From positions 1 to 59,120 of the forward strand of contig CANQLG010000012.1 in the NCBI GenBank assembly GCA_947624645.1: DNA of 59,120 nt, written 5' to 3'. Below are positions 17,725 to 26,761 of this stretch, piece after piece. Position numbers and translations under genes: made by a program. The first letter of the stretch is position 1. Each line of letters begins with the position of its first letter. The notes under the pieces are model-generated. The model saw only the letters and a list, made by a program, of their open reading frames with translations. It had not been told where the DNA came from and ran no database searches. The stretch is from Candidatus Gastranaerophilales bacterium (GTDB taxonomy: Bacteria; Cyanobacteriota; Vampirovibrionia; Gastranaerophilales; Gastranaerophilaceae).

Positions 17725-17779
17725 TTTATATCTCCCTATCTGCAAGAATTATAACATATAATTTAAAGAGAATAATATA

Positions 17780-18757
17780 TTAAATATAATTTTTTAAATT
17801 CATATTAATATTATTATTACGGCAGAGTTTTTTTAATTTACTCATGGCTCTGTTTTCAATCTGTCTTATACGTTCACGAGATACCCCGTAATAAGTACCG
17901 ATTTCTTCTAAAGTTTTCTTTTCCCCATTATCATCCAAGCCATAACGCATAATCAAAACATTACGTTCTTTTTCACTTAAATGGTTTAACATTTTTTTAA
18001 TATCACAAAACAAATTATCCTGAGTAACTTTTGTATCGGGAGACAGTGTAGTTTCATCGACTATAAAATCGGATAATTTAGTATTTTCATCTTTTTGGTT
18101 AGCAGGAGATTCAATACTGATAGTACCTTGAGCCGATTCAATCAGGGCTGAAAGTTTACTCGGACTCATTCCTATTTTATATGCAATTTCTTCTTTTGTA
18201 GGAGCAGCACCGTTTTCTATTGTTAAATCCATTGAAATTTTTTTGATTTTACTTAAAGTTTCAATCATGTGAACAGGAAGTCTTATTAATCTTGATTTAT
18301 CGGCGATTGCTCTTGTAATTGCCTGCTGTATCCACCAAGTAGCATAAGTAGAAAATTTATAACCTTTTGAATAATCAAATTTTTCGGCTGCACGCATCAA
18401 ACCCATATTACCTTCCTGAATTAAATCAAGAAAAGATAATCCCCTGCCGATATACTTTTTTGCAATACTGACTACTAATCTTAAATTTGCATTAACTAAT
18501 TTTTTCTTAGCTTCTTCACTATCTTCATTTTTAATTTTTTTTGCAATTTCTAATTCTTCTTCGGAACTTAATAATTTGATTTTGCCGATTTGTTGTAAAT
18601 AAATCTTAACAGAATCATCCGCAATAGCTGTATTTTGAGTTTCATTAAGTTTCGGCTCTTCTACACTAAGCATTATATCTTCGTCATCTAAAGGTAAGTT
18701 ATTAAAATCGGGTTCATTGTTATCTTCAATTAAAAAATCTTCTTGGTCGTCAGACAT
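17780..18757 (-). CDS. RpoD/SigA-family sigma factor
   Basis: The 325-residue protein has regions 1.2 to 4.2 of the sigma-70 main family: [16 protein letters not shown] (1.2), [20 protein letters not shown] then [20 protein letters not shown] (2.1-2.3), [20 protein letters not shown] (2.4), a region 3, and [20 protein letters not shown] (4.2). Region 1.1 is replaced by about 45 acidic residues. This fits the primary sigma factor or a close group 2 paralogue; without the rest of the genome I cannot decide. It follows rlmB by 21 bp. Confidence 0.88.
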   Translation of the reverse strand: MSDDQEDFLIEDNNEPDFNNLPLDDEDIMLSVEEPKLNETQNTAIADDSVKIYLQQIGKIKLLSSEEELEIAKKIKNEDSEEAKKKLVNANLRLVVSIAKKYIGRGLSFLDLIQEGNMGLMRAAEKFDYSKGYKFSTYATWWIQQAITRAIADKSRLIRLPVHMIETLSKIKKISMDLTIENGAAPTKEEIAYKIGMSPSKLSALIESAQGTISIESPANQKDENTKLSDFIVDETTLSPDTKVTQDNLFCDIKKMLNHLSEKERNVLIMRYGLDDNGEKKTLEEIGTYYGVSRERIRQIENRAMSKLKKLCRNNNINMNLKNYI

Positions 18758-18778
18758 TTTGCCTCCATTAATTATTAA

Positions 18779-19528
18779 TTATACAACATTGTCCGATTTT
18801 TGTATTGTCTGTTTAACTGATTCATAAATTACAATACTTGCCGCATTTGCTACATTTAACGAATCAAATTTATTCAAAATAGGAATTTTTATTCTAAAAT
18901 CCGCATTCTTCAATATAACAGATGAAATACCTTCTTGCTCGGAACCTAAAACTATCGCAAAATTCATATTACGATAATCAATATCATAATAATTATCTTC
19001 GGCTTTAATATCAGTTGCAATTATCCAAAAGTCGTTATCTTTTAGTTTTGTAACAGTGGATGAAAGACTATTAACCATAATTAAATCTATATGGTTAACA
19101 GCTCCGGCTGAAGATTTTTCAACAGTTGAATTTATCAATGCATTATGACGAGATGGAAAAATAATGGCATCAAATCCTGCACATACGGCAGTCCTTATTA
19201 TTGAACCCAAATTATGAGGATCTTCCACCCCGTCAGTTATTATAACTTTTTTATTTTTCTTGTTTTTGTTAAGAAATTCTTCCAGTTTTACATATTTTAC
19301 CGGGGAAACATAGGCAATAACGCCTTGATGCGAATATTCTTTAAATTGTGTAAACTTTTCTTTTGGCAAAAATTGAAATACTATTTTTCGTTCTTTTGCT
19401 GTTTTTATTATTTCATTTAGTTTAGAATTGTCCTTAAGCCCTTTCATAATAATTATTTTGTTAATATTTCGTGAATTATTTTGTAACAATTCTATAACAT
19501 TATTTTTTCCGTATACAAAATTTTCCAT
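18779..19528 (-). CDS. rlmB: 23S rRNA (guanosine-2'-O-)-methyltransferase RlmB-like (TrmH family)
   Basis: This SPOUT-fold enzyme moves a methyl group from SAM to a ribose 2'-OH, in 23S rRNA for the RlmB group. The N-terminal substrate-binding part begins VYGKNNVIELL. The catalytic part has motif 1 DPHNLGSIIRTA, motif 2 IVLGSEQEGIS and motif 3 IPILNKFDSLNVANAASI, which form the trefoil knot. I start at the ATG at 19528 (GGGA upstream, 249 residues). An upstream start adds 11 unlike residues. RlmB is the closest match, but other TrmH-family targets are possible. Confidence 0.85.
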   Translation of the reverse strand: MENFVYGKNNVIELLQNNSRNINKIIIMKGLKDNSKLNEIIKTAKERKIVFQFLPKEKFTQFKEYSHQGVIAYVSPVKYVKLEEFLNKNKKNKKVIITDGVEDPHNLGSIIRTAVCAGFDAIIFPSRHNALINSTVEKSSAGAVNHIDLIMVNSLSSTVTKLKDNDFWIIATDIKAEDNYYDIDYRNMNFAIVLGSEQEGISSVILKNADFRIKIPILNKFDSLNVANAASIVIYESVKQTIQKSDNVV

Positions 19529-19688
19529 AAAATTCCCATCCGAATATATTAAAAACTTCACTTATTTTACATTAAATGGTATAGTAAAAACAAGAAAATC
19601 ATACTTAATTTTCTTGCCAAAATTCAAATTATCAAATATTATTAGTTATGTATTGTAGAAGATTCTTATAAAATAGGTTAATTTAAAT

Positions 19689-21326
19689 ATGTTATTAGAA
19701 AATCTGGGATTTAAAAAAAAGATACATGTAGGTATTTCATTATCGGCAAATAACTTTATAGAGCTTGTTTGCGTTGATAAGAATACAAAATCCGTTGTAA
19801 AATATTCATCAAGTAATATTAAATACAACAGTGCAATAAGAGAAATAATAGATTTTGATGAATTTAATGAAGTTCTTCAGGACTTATTTGAAGATGCCGG
19901 TTTGGAGCCTACTGAATGCAGTGTTACTTTAAATCTTCCAAATGTCCATTTTGGTATTTCGGCATTGGAAAATGCTTCTGAAACTCCATATATAGTAGAA
20001 AATTTACAATCAGAAATAGAGGATTTATACATTTTTAAAAGAAATGAGCCTATAATTTCTTATTCAATACTTGAAGGAGCTACTGCAAGAAGTCAAAAAA
20101 ATATTATATTCAGTGCTATTCAAACAAAAGTTGTTGTAAAAATTATAGAAATATTTGATGCTTTAGGTATAGATTTAGTCAGGATAGATAACTCCTATTC
20201 CGCTATGCTGAAAGCTATTCAGTTTTGTGACAGATTTAGTAAATATGTACAAAAAGAAGAACGAACAACTATTATATTAATAACACCAAACAGTTGCTGT
20301 TCATTCTTTATGAACGGAAATACATTAGTTGATTGTACTGAAGAACCGCTTGCTATTAAATCATTCTCAAGCGAAGAAGTTTATGCAACAATAACCAAAT
20401 TAGCAGCTAATTCAATAACCAAAAATAATCCGCAATCTTTATTAATCATTAGTGAAACTGATGAAGTAAATTCGGAATTATTAGCACAAAACTTAAATTT
20501 TAAAGGAAACTTGGATTGTATAAACAAAAGTTTAAATGAAAATGAGCCGTTTATAGAAATATCAGGCGTAGGCTCTGATATAGATGCCAATATGATATCA
20601 TATATGACCATAGAAGCCGTTGGTGCGGCAGTTTCAGATTATGATGATTATCCGTTAAACATAAACTTTTTACCTCCTGAAAGAGTAAATGAAAACTTAG
20701 TTCAGGTAGGAGAATATATGGTAGACTTATACAGGTTTATCATAATAGTTTTAGGTTTTGCAATTTTAGCAGGATTTATCATCGGAGGTATAATCAGTGC
20801 AGTTTTGGGGTCACAAATGGATCAATTGCAAGGTAAAAATTCGGACTCAAAGAATAAAATTGATGTATTTAAAAAACGTGTAACAGAAGATGAAAGTACT
20901 CAAAAGAAAAACTATTTCCCGGTTTTAACAAATGTTCTTAATAATAATAAAGTAGTGGTTGATGTATATAGTGCACTTTCAACCCAAATCCCCGAGGGTA
21001 TATACATAAAAAAATATGTAATAAATGCAAACGGCGGTATTGGGATTGTTGGTGAAGCACCAACCAGCGAATCAGTTCAAGACTTTGTTAAAAGTTTAAG
21101 AGAACTTAATCCGGATTTAATGTTAGCGAAATTATCTATTAATACTGTAAACGATCCGATACCTGCTAAATTAAAAAATGGATTTACTTTTGAAATAAAA
21201 ACTTCTAAAACTGAAGTGGATTTAAATTCAGACGAACAATTTATTCAATCAAGTATACAAAATACAAGTACTAATATTAATAATTCAACTAACGGCATGT
21301 TGCCGCCACCTTCACCGTTAATTTAA
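19689..21326 (+). CDS. type IV pilus PilM-PilN fusion-like protein
   Basis: The 545-residue protein joins two pilus assembly parts. Residues 1-320 form a PilM-like actin-fold domain (start HVGISLSANNFIELVCVD, later IDNSYSAMLKA). A PilN-like part follows: LNINFLPPER (323-332, the peptide by which PilN normally binds PilM), one membrane helix (about 349-373), a coiled stretch and a periplasmic ferredoxin-like domain. In most bacteria these are two genes. The next gene is PilO-like, 13 bp away. TATAAA just upstream could be its -10 element. It would link the cytoplasmic motor to the pilus alignment complex. Confidence 0.8.
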   Translation: MLLENLGFKKKIHVGISLSANNFIELVCVDKNTKSVVKYSSSNIKYNSAIREIIDFDEFNEVLQDLFEDAGLEPTECSVTLNLPNVHFGISALENASETPYIVENLQSEIEDLYIFKRNEPIISYSILEGATARSQKNIIFSAIQTKVVVKIIEIFDALGIDLVRIDNSYSAMLKAIQFCDRFSKYVQKEERTTIILITPNSCCSFFMNGNTLVDCTEEPLAIKSFSSEEVYATITKLAANSITKNNPQSLLIISETDEVNSELLAQNLNFKGNLDCINKSLNENEPFIEISGVGSDIDANMISYMTIEAVGAAVSDYDDYPLNINFLPPERVNENLVQVGEYMVDLYRFIIIVLGFAILAGFIIGGIISAVLGSQMDQLQGKNSDSKNKIDVFKKRVTEDESTQKKNYFPVLTNVLNNNKVVVDVYSALSTQIPEGIYIKKYVINANGGIGIVGEAPTSESVQDFVKSLRELNPDLMLAKLSINTVNDPIPAKLKNGFTFEIKTSKTEVDLNSDEQFIQSSIQNTSTNINNSTNGMLPPPSPLI

Positions 21327-21339
21327 GTTAGAGGAAATT

Positions 21340-21924
21340 ATGAATAACAAAAATAAACAATACGTCCCAATATGTTTTATAGGTGCAATAGTTATATTTA
21401 TTGCAATAATACTTTTTATGACAAAAGGTAAATATGATGAATATGCAGACTTAAAGTCAAGAACTATAAGGCAAGATGTTGAACTGCAAAATCTTGAAAA
21501 GAAAATAAGCGAAATTGAAACAGCATCAGAACAAGAAGAACTAAAACTCAAATCCATTAAGCCTGTTTACGAAGCAAAAGGTAATGAAGGCGAGAATTTA
21601 GCTGTATATGGCAACATGTTTGAAGAAATAATAAGACGTGCACAATCTAACGGATTAATGATTCGGTCAATAGAATATGACATGAAACCGGCTTATGACC
21701 CTATTTATAGTGAATTTTCCGATTTATTTAATGTTTGTGAGCTCAAATTTTTCTTAGTAGGCTCATATTCACAGTTACAATCTTTTCTGACAGGAATAAA
21801 TAATAATTTTAATTACCTGACTTCAATATCAACATTAAATATAACGGCTTTTCAAGCAAATACAGATTATTTATTAATTAATTTAGGTATAACATTATAT
21901 TCTAAGAAACCACAAAAAAATTAA
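21340..21924 (+). CDS. PilO-like pilus assembly protein
   Basis: The 194-residue protein has one membrane helix (about 11-28), a coiled coil (about 36-70) and a ferredoxin-like periplasmic domain containing KFFLVGSYSQLQSFLTGI, the GxYxQL-type pattern found in PilO. PilO pairs with PilN in the inner-membrane alignment complex of type IV pili. AGAGGAAATT precedes the ATG. It ends exactly back-to-back with the stop of the following minus-strand gene (no base between them). Confidence 0.8.
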   Translation: MNNKNKQYVPICFIGAIVIFIAIILFMTKGKYDEYADLKSRTIRQDVELQNLEKKISEIETASEQEELKLKSIKPVYEAKGNEGENLAVYGNMFEEIIRRAQSNGLMIRSIEYDMKPAYDPIYSEFSDLFNVCELKFFLVGSYSQLQSFLTGINNNFNYLTSISTLNITAFQANTDYLLINLGITLYSKKPQKN

Positions 21925-22344
21925 TTATTTAATTTGAAATGAACATTTACTGCATTGTGCCTTAGGGTGCAATGCAATATTATTTTCAAGGTCTAATAAC
22001 CTTACAATTTTAGTATTAAGTTTAGCATGGCAAATAGGGCATCTAAGATTATCTGTTTCACCGTTAAGTATGGCCTTTTTAACTGATTCAATATAATTTC
22101 GGCTCACACTGTCATAAATTCCAACCAAGATTCGTTCGTATTCTTTAATTTCAGAGGGATTAACTTTTAACCCTTTAGCAAGTTTTTGTCTTATGGTAGC
22201 CGGAAGAAACAAATCTTTGCCTGCTTCAATATCTTCAATTTGCTCTACCGTAAGCCCTGTTTTTTTAGAAAGCCCCGATACGGACAAACCTGTTTTTTCA
22301 CGTTTTTCTCTTATAAATTCCGCTAAAGATTTAATATCTGTCAT
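21925..22344 (-). CDS. HTH (XRE-type) protein with C-terminal zinc ribbon
   Basis: The 139-residue protein begins with a helix-turn-helix of the XRE type (EFIREKREKTGLSVSGLSKK then LTVEQIEDIEAGKDLFLPAT). It ends with CPIC (about 102-105) and CSKC (132-135), a zinc ribbon. Its start overlaps the secF stop by one base (TAATG), so it is translationally coupled to a secretion gene, which is odd for a regulator. Its DNA target and function are unknown. Confidence 0.78.
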   Translation of the reverse strand: MTDIKSLAEFIREKREKTGLSVSGLSKKTGLTVEQIEDIEAGKDLFLPATIRQKLAKGLKVNPSEIKEYERILVGIYDSVSRNYIESVKKAILNGETDNLRCPICHAKLNTKIVRLLDLENNIALHPKAQCSKCSFQIK

Positions 22345-23333
22345 TATTGAGCCGTTTTTGCCTTTTTAGCTTGTTCAAATTTATTCCATACTACTATTAA
22401 AGCGTTTGCTAAGAATATACTTGAATATGTACCTGCAACAACACCTATAATTAATACCAGTACAAAATCTTTTGTCGTAACACCGCCTAAGAAATATAAT
22501 GAACATAATACCAATAATGTTGTTAATGAGGTATTAATGCTTCTTGCTAAAGTCTGATTTACTGAAGCATTAACTATTTCATCATAAGTAGCTTTTTTGG
22601 AATAGAATTTTAAGTTTTCTCTGACTCTGTCAAAAACAACAATTGTATTATTAACGCTGTAACCAAGAACCGTTAATACTGCGGTTATAAATAAGCTGTC
22701 GATTGTTACCCCGCATAACAAACCTAATATTGAGAAAATACCCACTACGCAAAGTACATCATGGAATAAAGCAATACATGCAACGAGGGCAAATTCAAAA
22801 TGAAATCTTACCGTTAAATAAATAACAATTGCAAGTAATGCCAAAGTAATTGCTATTAATGAATTAATAAATAATTGTTTACCTAAAACAGGACCGACCG
22901 AGCTGACTTCCACAAGCTGAGCTTCAGGATAATCTGCCGTTATAACTTCACTGACTGCATCAATTGTTTCATTTTGACCATTTTCGGAGAATTTTGTTTT
23001 AACCGAAATAATATTTTTTATATTTGAATCTGCTTCTGTTGTAACAGGTCTTAATACCTGAATAACAGGATTATCGACATTATTTTTAGATAAATCAAGT
23101 CTTATTTTACCGATATCATTAGTGGAAACTTCGGTATTAACGGAATATTTAATAATGGTTCCGCCCGTAAAATCAATTCCAACCAAAAGCGGAGTATGTG
23201 TAGGATATGTTTTAACCGACCATAACATAGCAATTATACCCGGCATAAGGAAAATAACAGATATTAAAATCCAGAGCCATCTGTATTTAACTACATTTAT
23301 AATTTTTTTTGTGTCTAAAACACTGTATGACAT
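22344..23333 (-). CDS. secF: protein translocase subunit SecF
   Basis: SecF works with SecD to pull preproteins across the inner membrane using the proton gradient. The 329-residue protein has TM1, the periplasmic P1 region starting VGIDFTGGTIIKYS, and five later helices with TVLGYSVNNTIVVFDRVREN, the conserved motif of SecF in TM5. Its ATG has AAGGAG upstream and lies 19 bp after secD. Length and order are normal for the pair. Confidence 0.95.
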   Translation of the reverse strand: MSYSVLDTKKIINVVKYRWLWILISVIFLMPGIIAMLWSVKTYPTHTPLLVGIDFTGGTIIKYSVNTEVSTNDIGKIRLDLSKNNVDNPVIQVLRPVTTEADSNIKNIISVKTKFSENGQNETIDAVSEVITADYPEAQLVEVSSVGPVLGKQLFINSLIAITLALLAIVIYLTVRFHFEFALVACIALFHDVLCVVGIFSILGLLCGVTIDSLFITAVLTVLGYSVNNTIVVFDRVRENLKFYSKKATYDEIVNASVNQTLARSINTSLTTLLVLCSLYFLGGVTTKDFVLVLIIGVVAGTYSSIFLANALIVVWNKFEQAKKAKTAQ

Positions 23334-23352
23334 TTTTATCTCCTTAAACTTC

Positions 23353-24654
23353 TTAATCTAAAACACCAAACTTAGCATTTTCACGTTTTGTTTCTGACGC
23401 CTGATATGCTTCATTGATATCAGACTCTTTTAAACCAAATAACCATGGATATTTTAATTGACCCGTACCGAACATCAAATGCATAAAGTTTTTGGTAACA
23501 CTAATTGCACTAAACATACTTACAAGTACACCAATAGCCAAAGTAAGTGCAAAACCCTTTACTATATTTGAACCTAAGAAATAAAGTATTACACAGATTA
23601 TAACCGTTGACATATTAGAGTCAAAAATACTGGTAAAGGCTCTGTCAAAACCCGAATTTATTGCGGTAAATAAAGTTCTTCCCGATTTCAATTCTTCTTT
23701 AGTTCTTTCAAATATAAGGATATTAGCATCAACCGCCATACCGATACTTAATATAAAACCTGCAATTCCTGCTAAAGTGAGCGTTACGGGAACCGTTTTA
23801 AAAATTGCAAATACAATCAACGAATAAATCACAAGAGCAATATTAGCAATCAACCCCGGTAATCTGTACCAAACAAGCATAAACAACATAACGGCAGCAA
23901 TACCGATTAGACCAGCTGTTTTGCTTTTTTGTAAACTGTCGGCACCTAATGTAGGACCTACCGTATTTTCTTCAATTATTTGAGCAGGTACAGGCAATGC
24001 ACCGGCATTTAACAGATCAACAATCTTTTTTGCGGCATCATGAGTAAACTCGCCTGTAATTTGTGCATTCCCGCCATTGATTTCTTGTTGAACAACGGGT
24101 TCTGAAATACTTTCACCGTTAAAATATATTGCGATAGGAAATCCTTTAAATTCTCTTGTCAGTTTTGCAAATTTTTGAGCACCTTTACCGTTAAATTCCA
24201 AAGTAATGAGCCATTTTCCTGCGGCATCAGTACCGACTTGAGCTTTATTCAAGTCTTCACCTGACAGCCCTGAAGCTTCCCACCCAATAACATTACTATT
24301 ATCGTCTAAAATCGGTTTTTTAAATTCAAGTTCGGCTGTTTCACCCAAAAATTCTCTTGCCAATTTAGGATCGGAAATATTAGGGATTTCAATAAGCAAA
24401 CGTTTTTCGCCCATCTGTTGAACCATTGTTTCAGATACACCCATTGCATTAACTCTGCTTTCAATTGCGGTTTTTAATCCATCCATCATATCTTGAGTTA
24501 TTTTGGCAATAGTATCCGTTGTTTGTGCTTCAAGTACTATTCTTGAACCGCCGACTAAATCAAGCCCGAGCGGAATAGGTTTTACCTTGATAATTACCAA
24601 GGAAATGATTGTTAAAATCACTATTGCCCAAAACATAATTATTTTATTTTTCAT
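23353..24654 (-). CDS. secD: protein translocase subunit SecD
   Basis: SecD forms the large periplasmic-domain partner of SecF. The 433-residue sequence shows GLDLVGGSRIVLEAQ near the start (the DLxGG motif), ESRVNAMGVSETMVQ and the GADS/TVGPTLG region. The C-terminal six-helix block has IGMAVDANILIFERTKEE, the conserved TM4 motif. It is a shorter version, lacking the extended P1 base of enteric SecD, which is common in Gram-positive and cyanobacterial lineages. GGGG lies 6-7 nt before the ATG. Confidence 0.95.
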   Translation of the reverse strand: MKNKIIMFWAIVILTIISLVIIKVKPIPLGLDLVGGSRIVLEAQTTDTIAKITQDMMDGLKTAIESRVNAMGVSETMVQQMGEKRLLIEIPNISDPKLAREFLGETAELEFKKPILDDNSNVIGWEASGLSGEDLNKAQVGTDAAGKWLITLEFNGKGAQKFAKLTREFKGFPIAIYFNGESISEPVVQQEINGGNAQITGEFTHDAAKKIVDLLNAGALPVPAQIIEENTVGPTLGADSLQKSKTAGLIGIAAVMLFMLVWYRLPGLIANIALVIYSLIVFAIFKTVPVTLTLAGIAGFILSIGMAVDANILIFERTKEELKSGRTLFTAINSGFDRAFTSIFDSNMSTVIICVILYFLGSNIVKGFALTLAIGVLVSMFSAISVTKNFMHLMFGTGQLKYPWLFGLKESDINEAYQASETKRENAKFGVLD

Positions 24655-24738
24655 AAATATCCCCTGTTTAATTCATAAATTCTGATTTAATTCTAACAAA
24701 AAAATAAACCCCCTGCATAAAATAATACATAATGTTTC

Positions 24739-24760
24739 AAAAAGTAAAATAATACTTTTT
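24739..24760. promoter_or_regulatory. inverted repeat at the recA promoter
   Basis: AAAAAGTA and TACTTTTT are perfect 8-bp arms around 6 nt. The dyad sits about 16 bp upstream of a good -10 hexamer (TATAAT at 24776-24781), so it covers the expected -35 zone of recA. A LexA-type operator would fit here functionally, but the sequence does not match a SOS box I know. Confidence 0.35.
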
Positions 24761-24808
24761 TCTATAACCAAATGATATAATGTTCATTGTAGAAAAAGGG
24801 AATTGAAA

Positions 24809-25846
24809 ATGGTTACAAAAGAAAAAGAACAAGAACAGGAAACTGTCAATATTTCGGAAGAAAGAAAGAAGGCACTAAAAGTTGCCATAGATAAGATAGA
24901 AAAGGACTTTGGCAAAGGTTCGATAATGAGATTAGGGGATAAACCCGCCGTTAATGTAGAAACAATTTCAACAGGCGCATTATCATTAGATGTTGCTTTA
25001 GGTATAGGCGGAGTTCCCAGAGGCAGAATTATTGAAGTATATGGACCTGAAGCCAGCGGTAAAACAACTCTTGCACAGCATATTGTTGCGGAATGTCAAA
25101 AAAAGGGTGGAATAGCTGCATTTGTTGATGCAGAGCATGCTCTTGACCCCGAATATGCCAGAAATTTAGGCGTTAATGTTGATGAATTATTAATATCTCA
25201 ACCTGACACAGGTGAACAAGCACTTGAAATAACGGAAGAACTTGTACGTTCTGCCGCAGTTGATATTGTAGTTGTTGACTCAGTTGCGGCATTAGTTCCC
25301 AAAGATGAAATTGAAGGTGCAATGGAAGATAAACAAATGGGACTTCAAGCCAGATTAATGTCTAAAGCATTAAGAAAACTGACAGGTATCGTAAGCAAAA
25401 CAAATACTACTGTTATTTTTATCAACCAATTAAGGCAAAAAATCGGTGTTATGTATGGCAATCCCGAAACAACCACAGGCGGTAATGCGCTTAAATACTA
25501 CGCAAGTATCAGACTTGATATAAGGAAAACAGAAACTCTTAAAAAAGATGATAAAGAGATTGGCAACAGGGTTAAAGTTAAAGTTGTAAAAAATAAAGTA
25601 GCTCCTCCGTTTAGAACCGCCGAATTTGATATTATATACGGAAAAGGTATAAGCAAATCTGGTTGTATTTTAGATATGGCAGTAAATCTTGATATAATCA
25701 AAAAATCAGGTGCTTGGTTCAGCTATAATGATGAAAAATTGGGGCAAGGCAGAGATAAAGTTAAAGAAATTTTTGCCGAAAATCCTAAACTTGAAGCTGA
25801 AATTGACCAAAAAGTAAGAGAAGCTTTAAAAGCCAAAGAAAACTAA
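24809..25846 (+). CDS. recA: recombinase RecA
   Basis: RecA forms filaments on single-stranded DNA, performs strand exchange and triggers the SOS response. Walker A is GPEASGKTT at 79-87. [44 protein letters not shown] (L2 region) and the C-terminal domain are all present. I take the ATG at 24809, with AAGGG 8 nt upstream; the in-frame TTG 6 nt earlier is too close to it. The length of 345 residues is usual. It has its own promoter and terminator, so it is a single-gene unit. Confidence 0.98.
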   Translation: MVTKEKEQEQETVNISEERKKALKVAIDKIEKDFGKGSIMRLGDKPAVNVETISTGALSLDVALGIGGVPRGRIIEVYGPEASGKTTLAQHIVAECQKKGGIAAFVDAEHALDPEYARNLGVNVDELLISQPDTGEQALEITEELVRSAAVDIVVVDSVAALVPKDEIEGAMEDKQMGLQARLMSKALRKLTGIVSKTNTTVIFINQLRQKIGVMYGNPETTTGGNALKYYASIRLDIRKTETLKKDDKEIGNRVKVKVVKNKVAPPFRTAEFDIIYGKGISKSGCILDMAVNLDIIKKSGAWFSYNDEKLGQGRDKVKEIFAENPKLEAEIDQKVREALKAKEN

Positions 25847-25864
25847 TAAAAAATATTTTTTATT

Positions 25865-25897
25865 AAAAAGATGGGTTAATACAGCCCATCTTTTTTT
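25865..25897 (+). terminator. recA terminator
   Basis: AAAAAGATGGG(T) pairs with (G)CCCATCTTTTT around a short loop, and the second arm runs into seven T. This is a classical rho-independent terminator 19 bp after the recA stop. Confidence 0.92.
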
Positions 25898-25989
25898 GTA
25901 ATAAATCAAAAATATACTACATATAAAAAGCAATTATTTATATTGTTTTGTTTTATGTAATTTAAAATTTACTTAAAAAAGAAAAAAAT

Positions 25990-26748
25990 ATGAAAATTTC
26001 ATCCGGTACACAATACAACGCTGCTGCTTTTCAAGCAAAACATAGAGATATCAGAAAAGCAGATGATATAGTAAGGAATACTAATAATTATTTTAAGGCA
26101 TTTCATCCAAGTTGGGCTGCACTCTATTATAAAACATTAGATGAAAATAACCCTAAATATGAAGTTCAAAGAGATAAATTTTTAGATAAGCTTGCATTTA
26201 AATTTTTAACAAAGGTAAGATACCCCGGAGAAAATGCAGAAAGAACAGATAAAATTCCTCATTCTACCTCAATTGAATTGGTAGAAAAACACAGACTGGC
26301 AAATTGCAGGGAATGTTCCAATATGATACTGGCAAGCATGTATGCAAACGGCTATTATGATTCAAAAAAAGCATATTTAGGATACGATTATACATTGTTG
26401 GATAAAGCTGACGGAAGAATAATCACAAAAGGTTCCAATGAAATTGATCATTCTTGCGTTATAAGTTCTATGAATAATGAAAAAAGAAAAAATAATCCTA
26501 ATGCGTTTATTGTATTGGACGGATGGCTGGGCTATGCAACTACCGCATCAGATATGGCTCAAAAATATATCGGCTTATTTTCATCACAACTCAATTCTGA
26601 TATACAAAAAATTGCCAAAAAGAAAAACATTAACCTTGATAACTGCATCGTAAGAATCAATCCGTTTTATACAACAACTAAAAATAAAACCGATGCTCAA
26701 GCCATTGGACAATATTACAGAGCAAAATACCCAGGATTATTAGTATAA
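25990..26748 (+). CDS. predicted Cys-His-Asp enzyme (transglutaminase/papain-like), hypothetical
   Basis: The 252-residue protein shows three spaced motifs: LANCRECSNMILASMY (C106, E108), EIDHSCVIS (H154) and IVLDGWLG (D177, W179). This order and spacing resembles NCxE...HxF...DPW proteins of the papain/transglutaminase-like fold, which include deamidase domains of bacterial toxins and effectors. I infer a Cys-His-Asp triad; the substrate is unknown. There is no signal peptide. The N-terminus has a polar leader with AAFQAKH (residues 12-18), similar to leaders of other proteins in this window. It is a lone gene between recA and prepilin peptidase. Confidence 0.65.
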   Translation: MKISSGTQYNAAAFQAKHRDIRKADDIVRNTNNYFKAFHPSWAALYYKTLDENNPKYEVQRDKFLDKLAFKFLTKVRYPGENAERTDKIPHSTSIELVEKHRLANCRECSNMILASMYANGYYDSKKAYLGYDYTLLDKADGRIITKGSNEIDHSCVISSMNNEKRKNNPNAFIVLDGWLGYATTASDMAQKYIGLFSSQLNSDIQKIAKKKNINLDNCIVRINPFYTTTKNKTDAQAIGQYYRAKYPGLLV

Positions 26749-26761
26749 TTTCGCAAATAAT

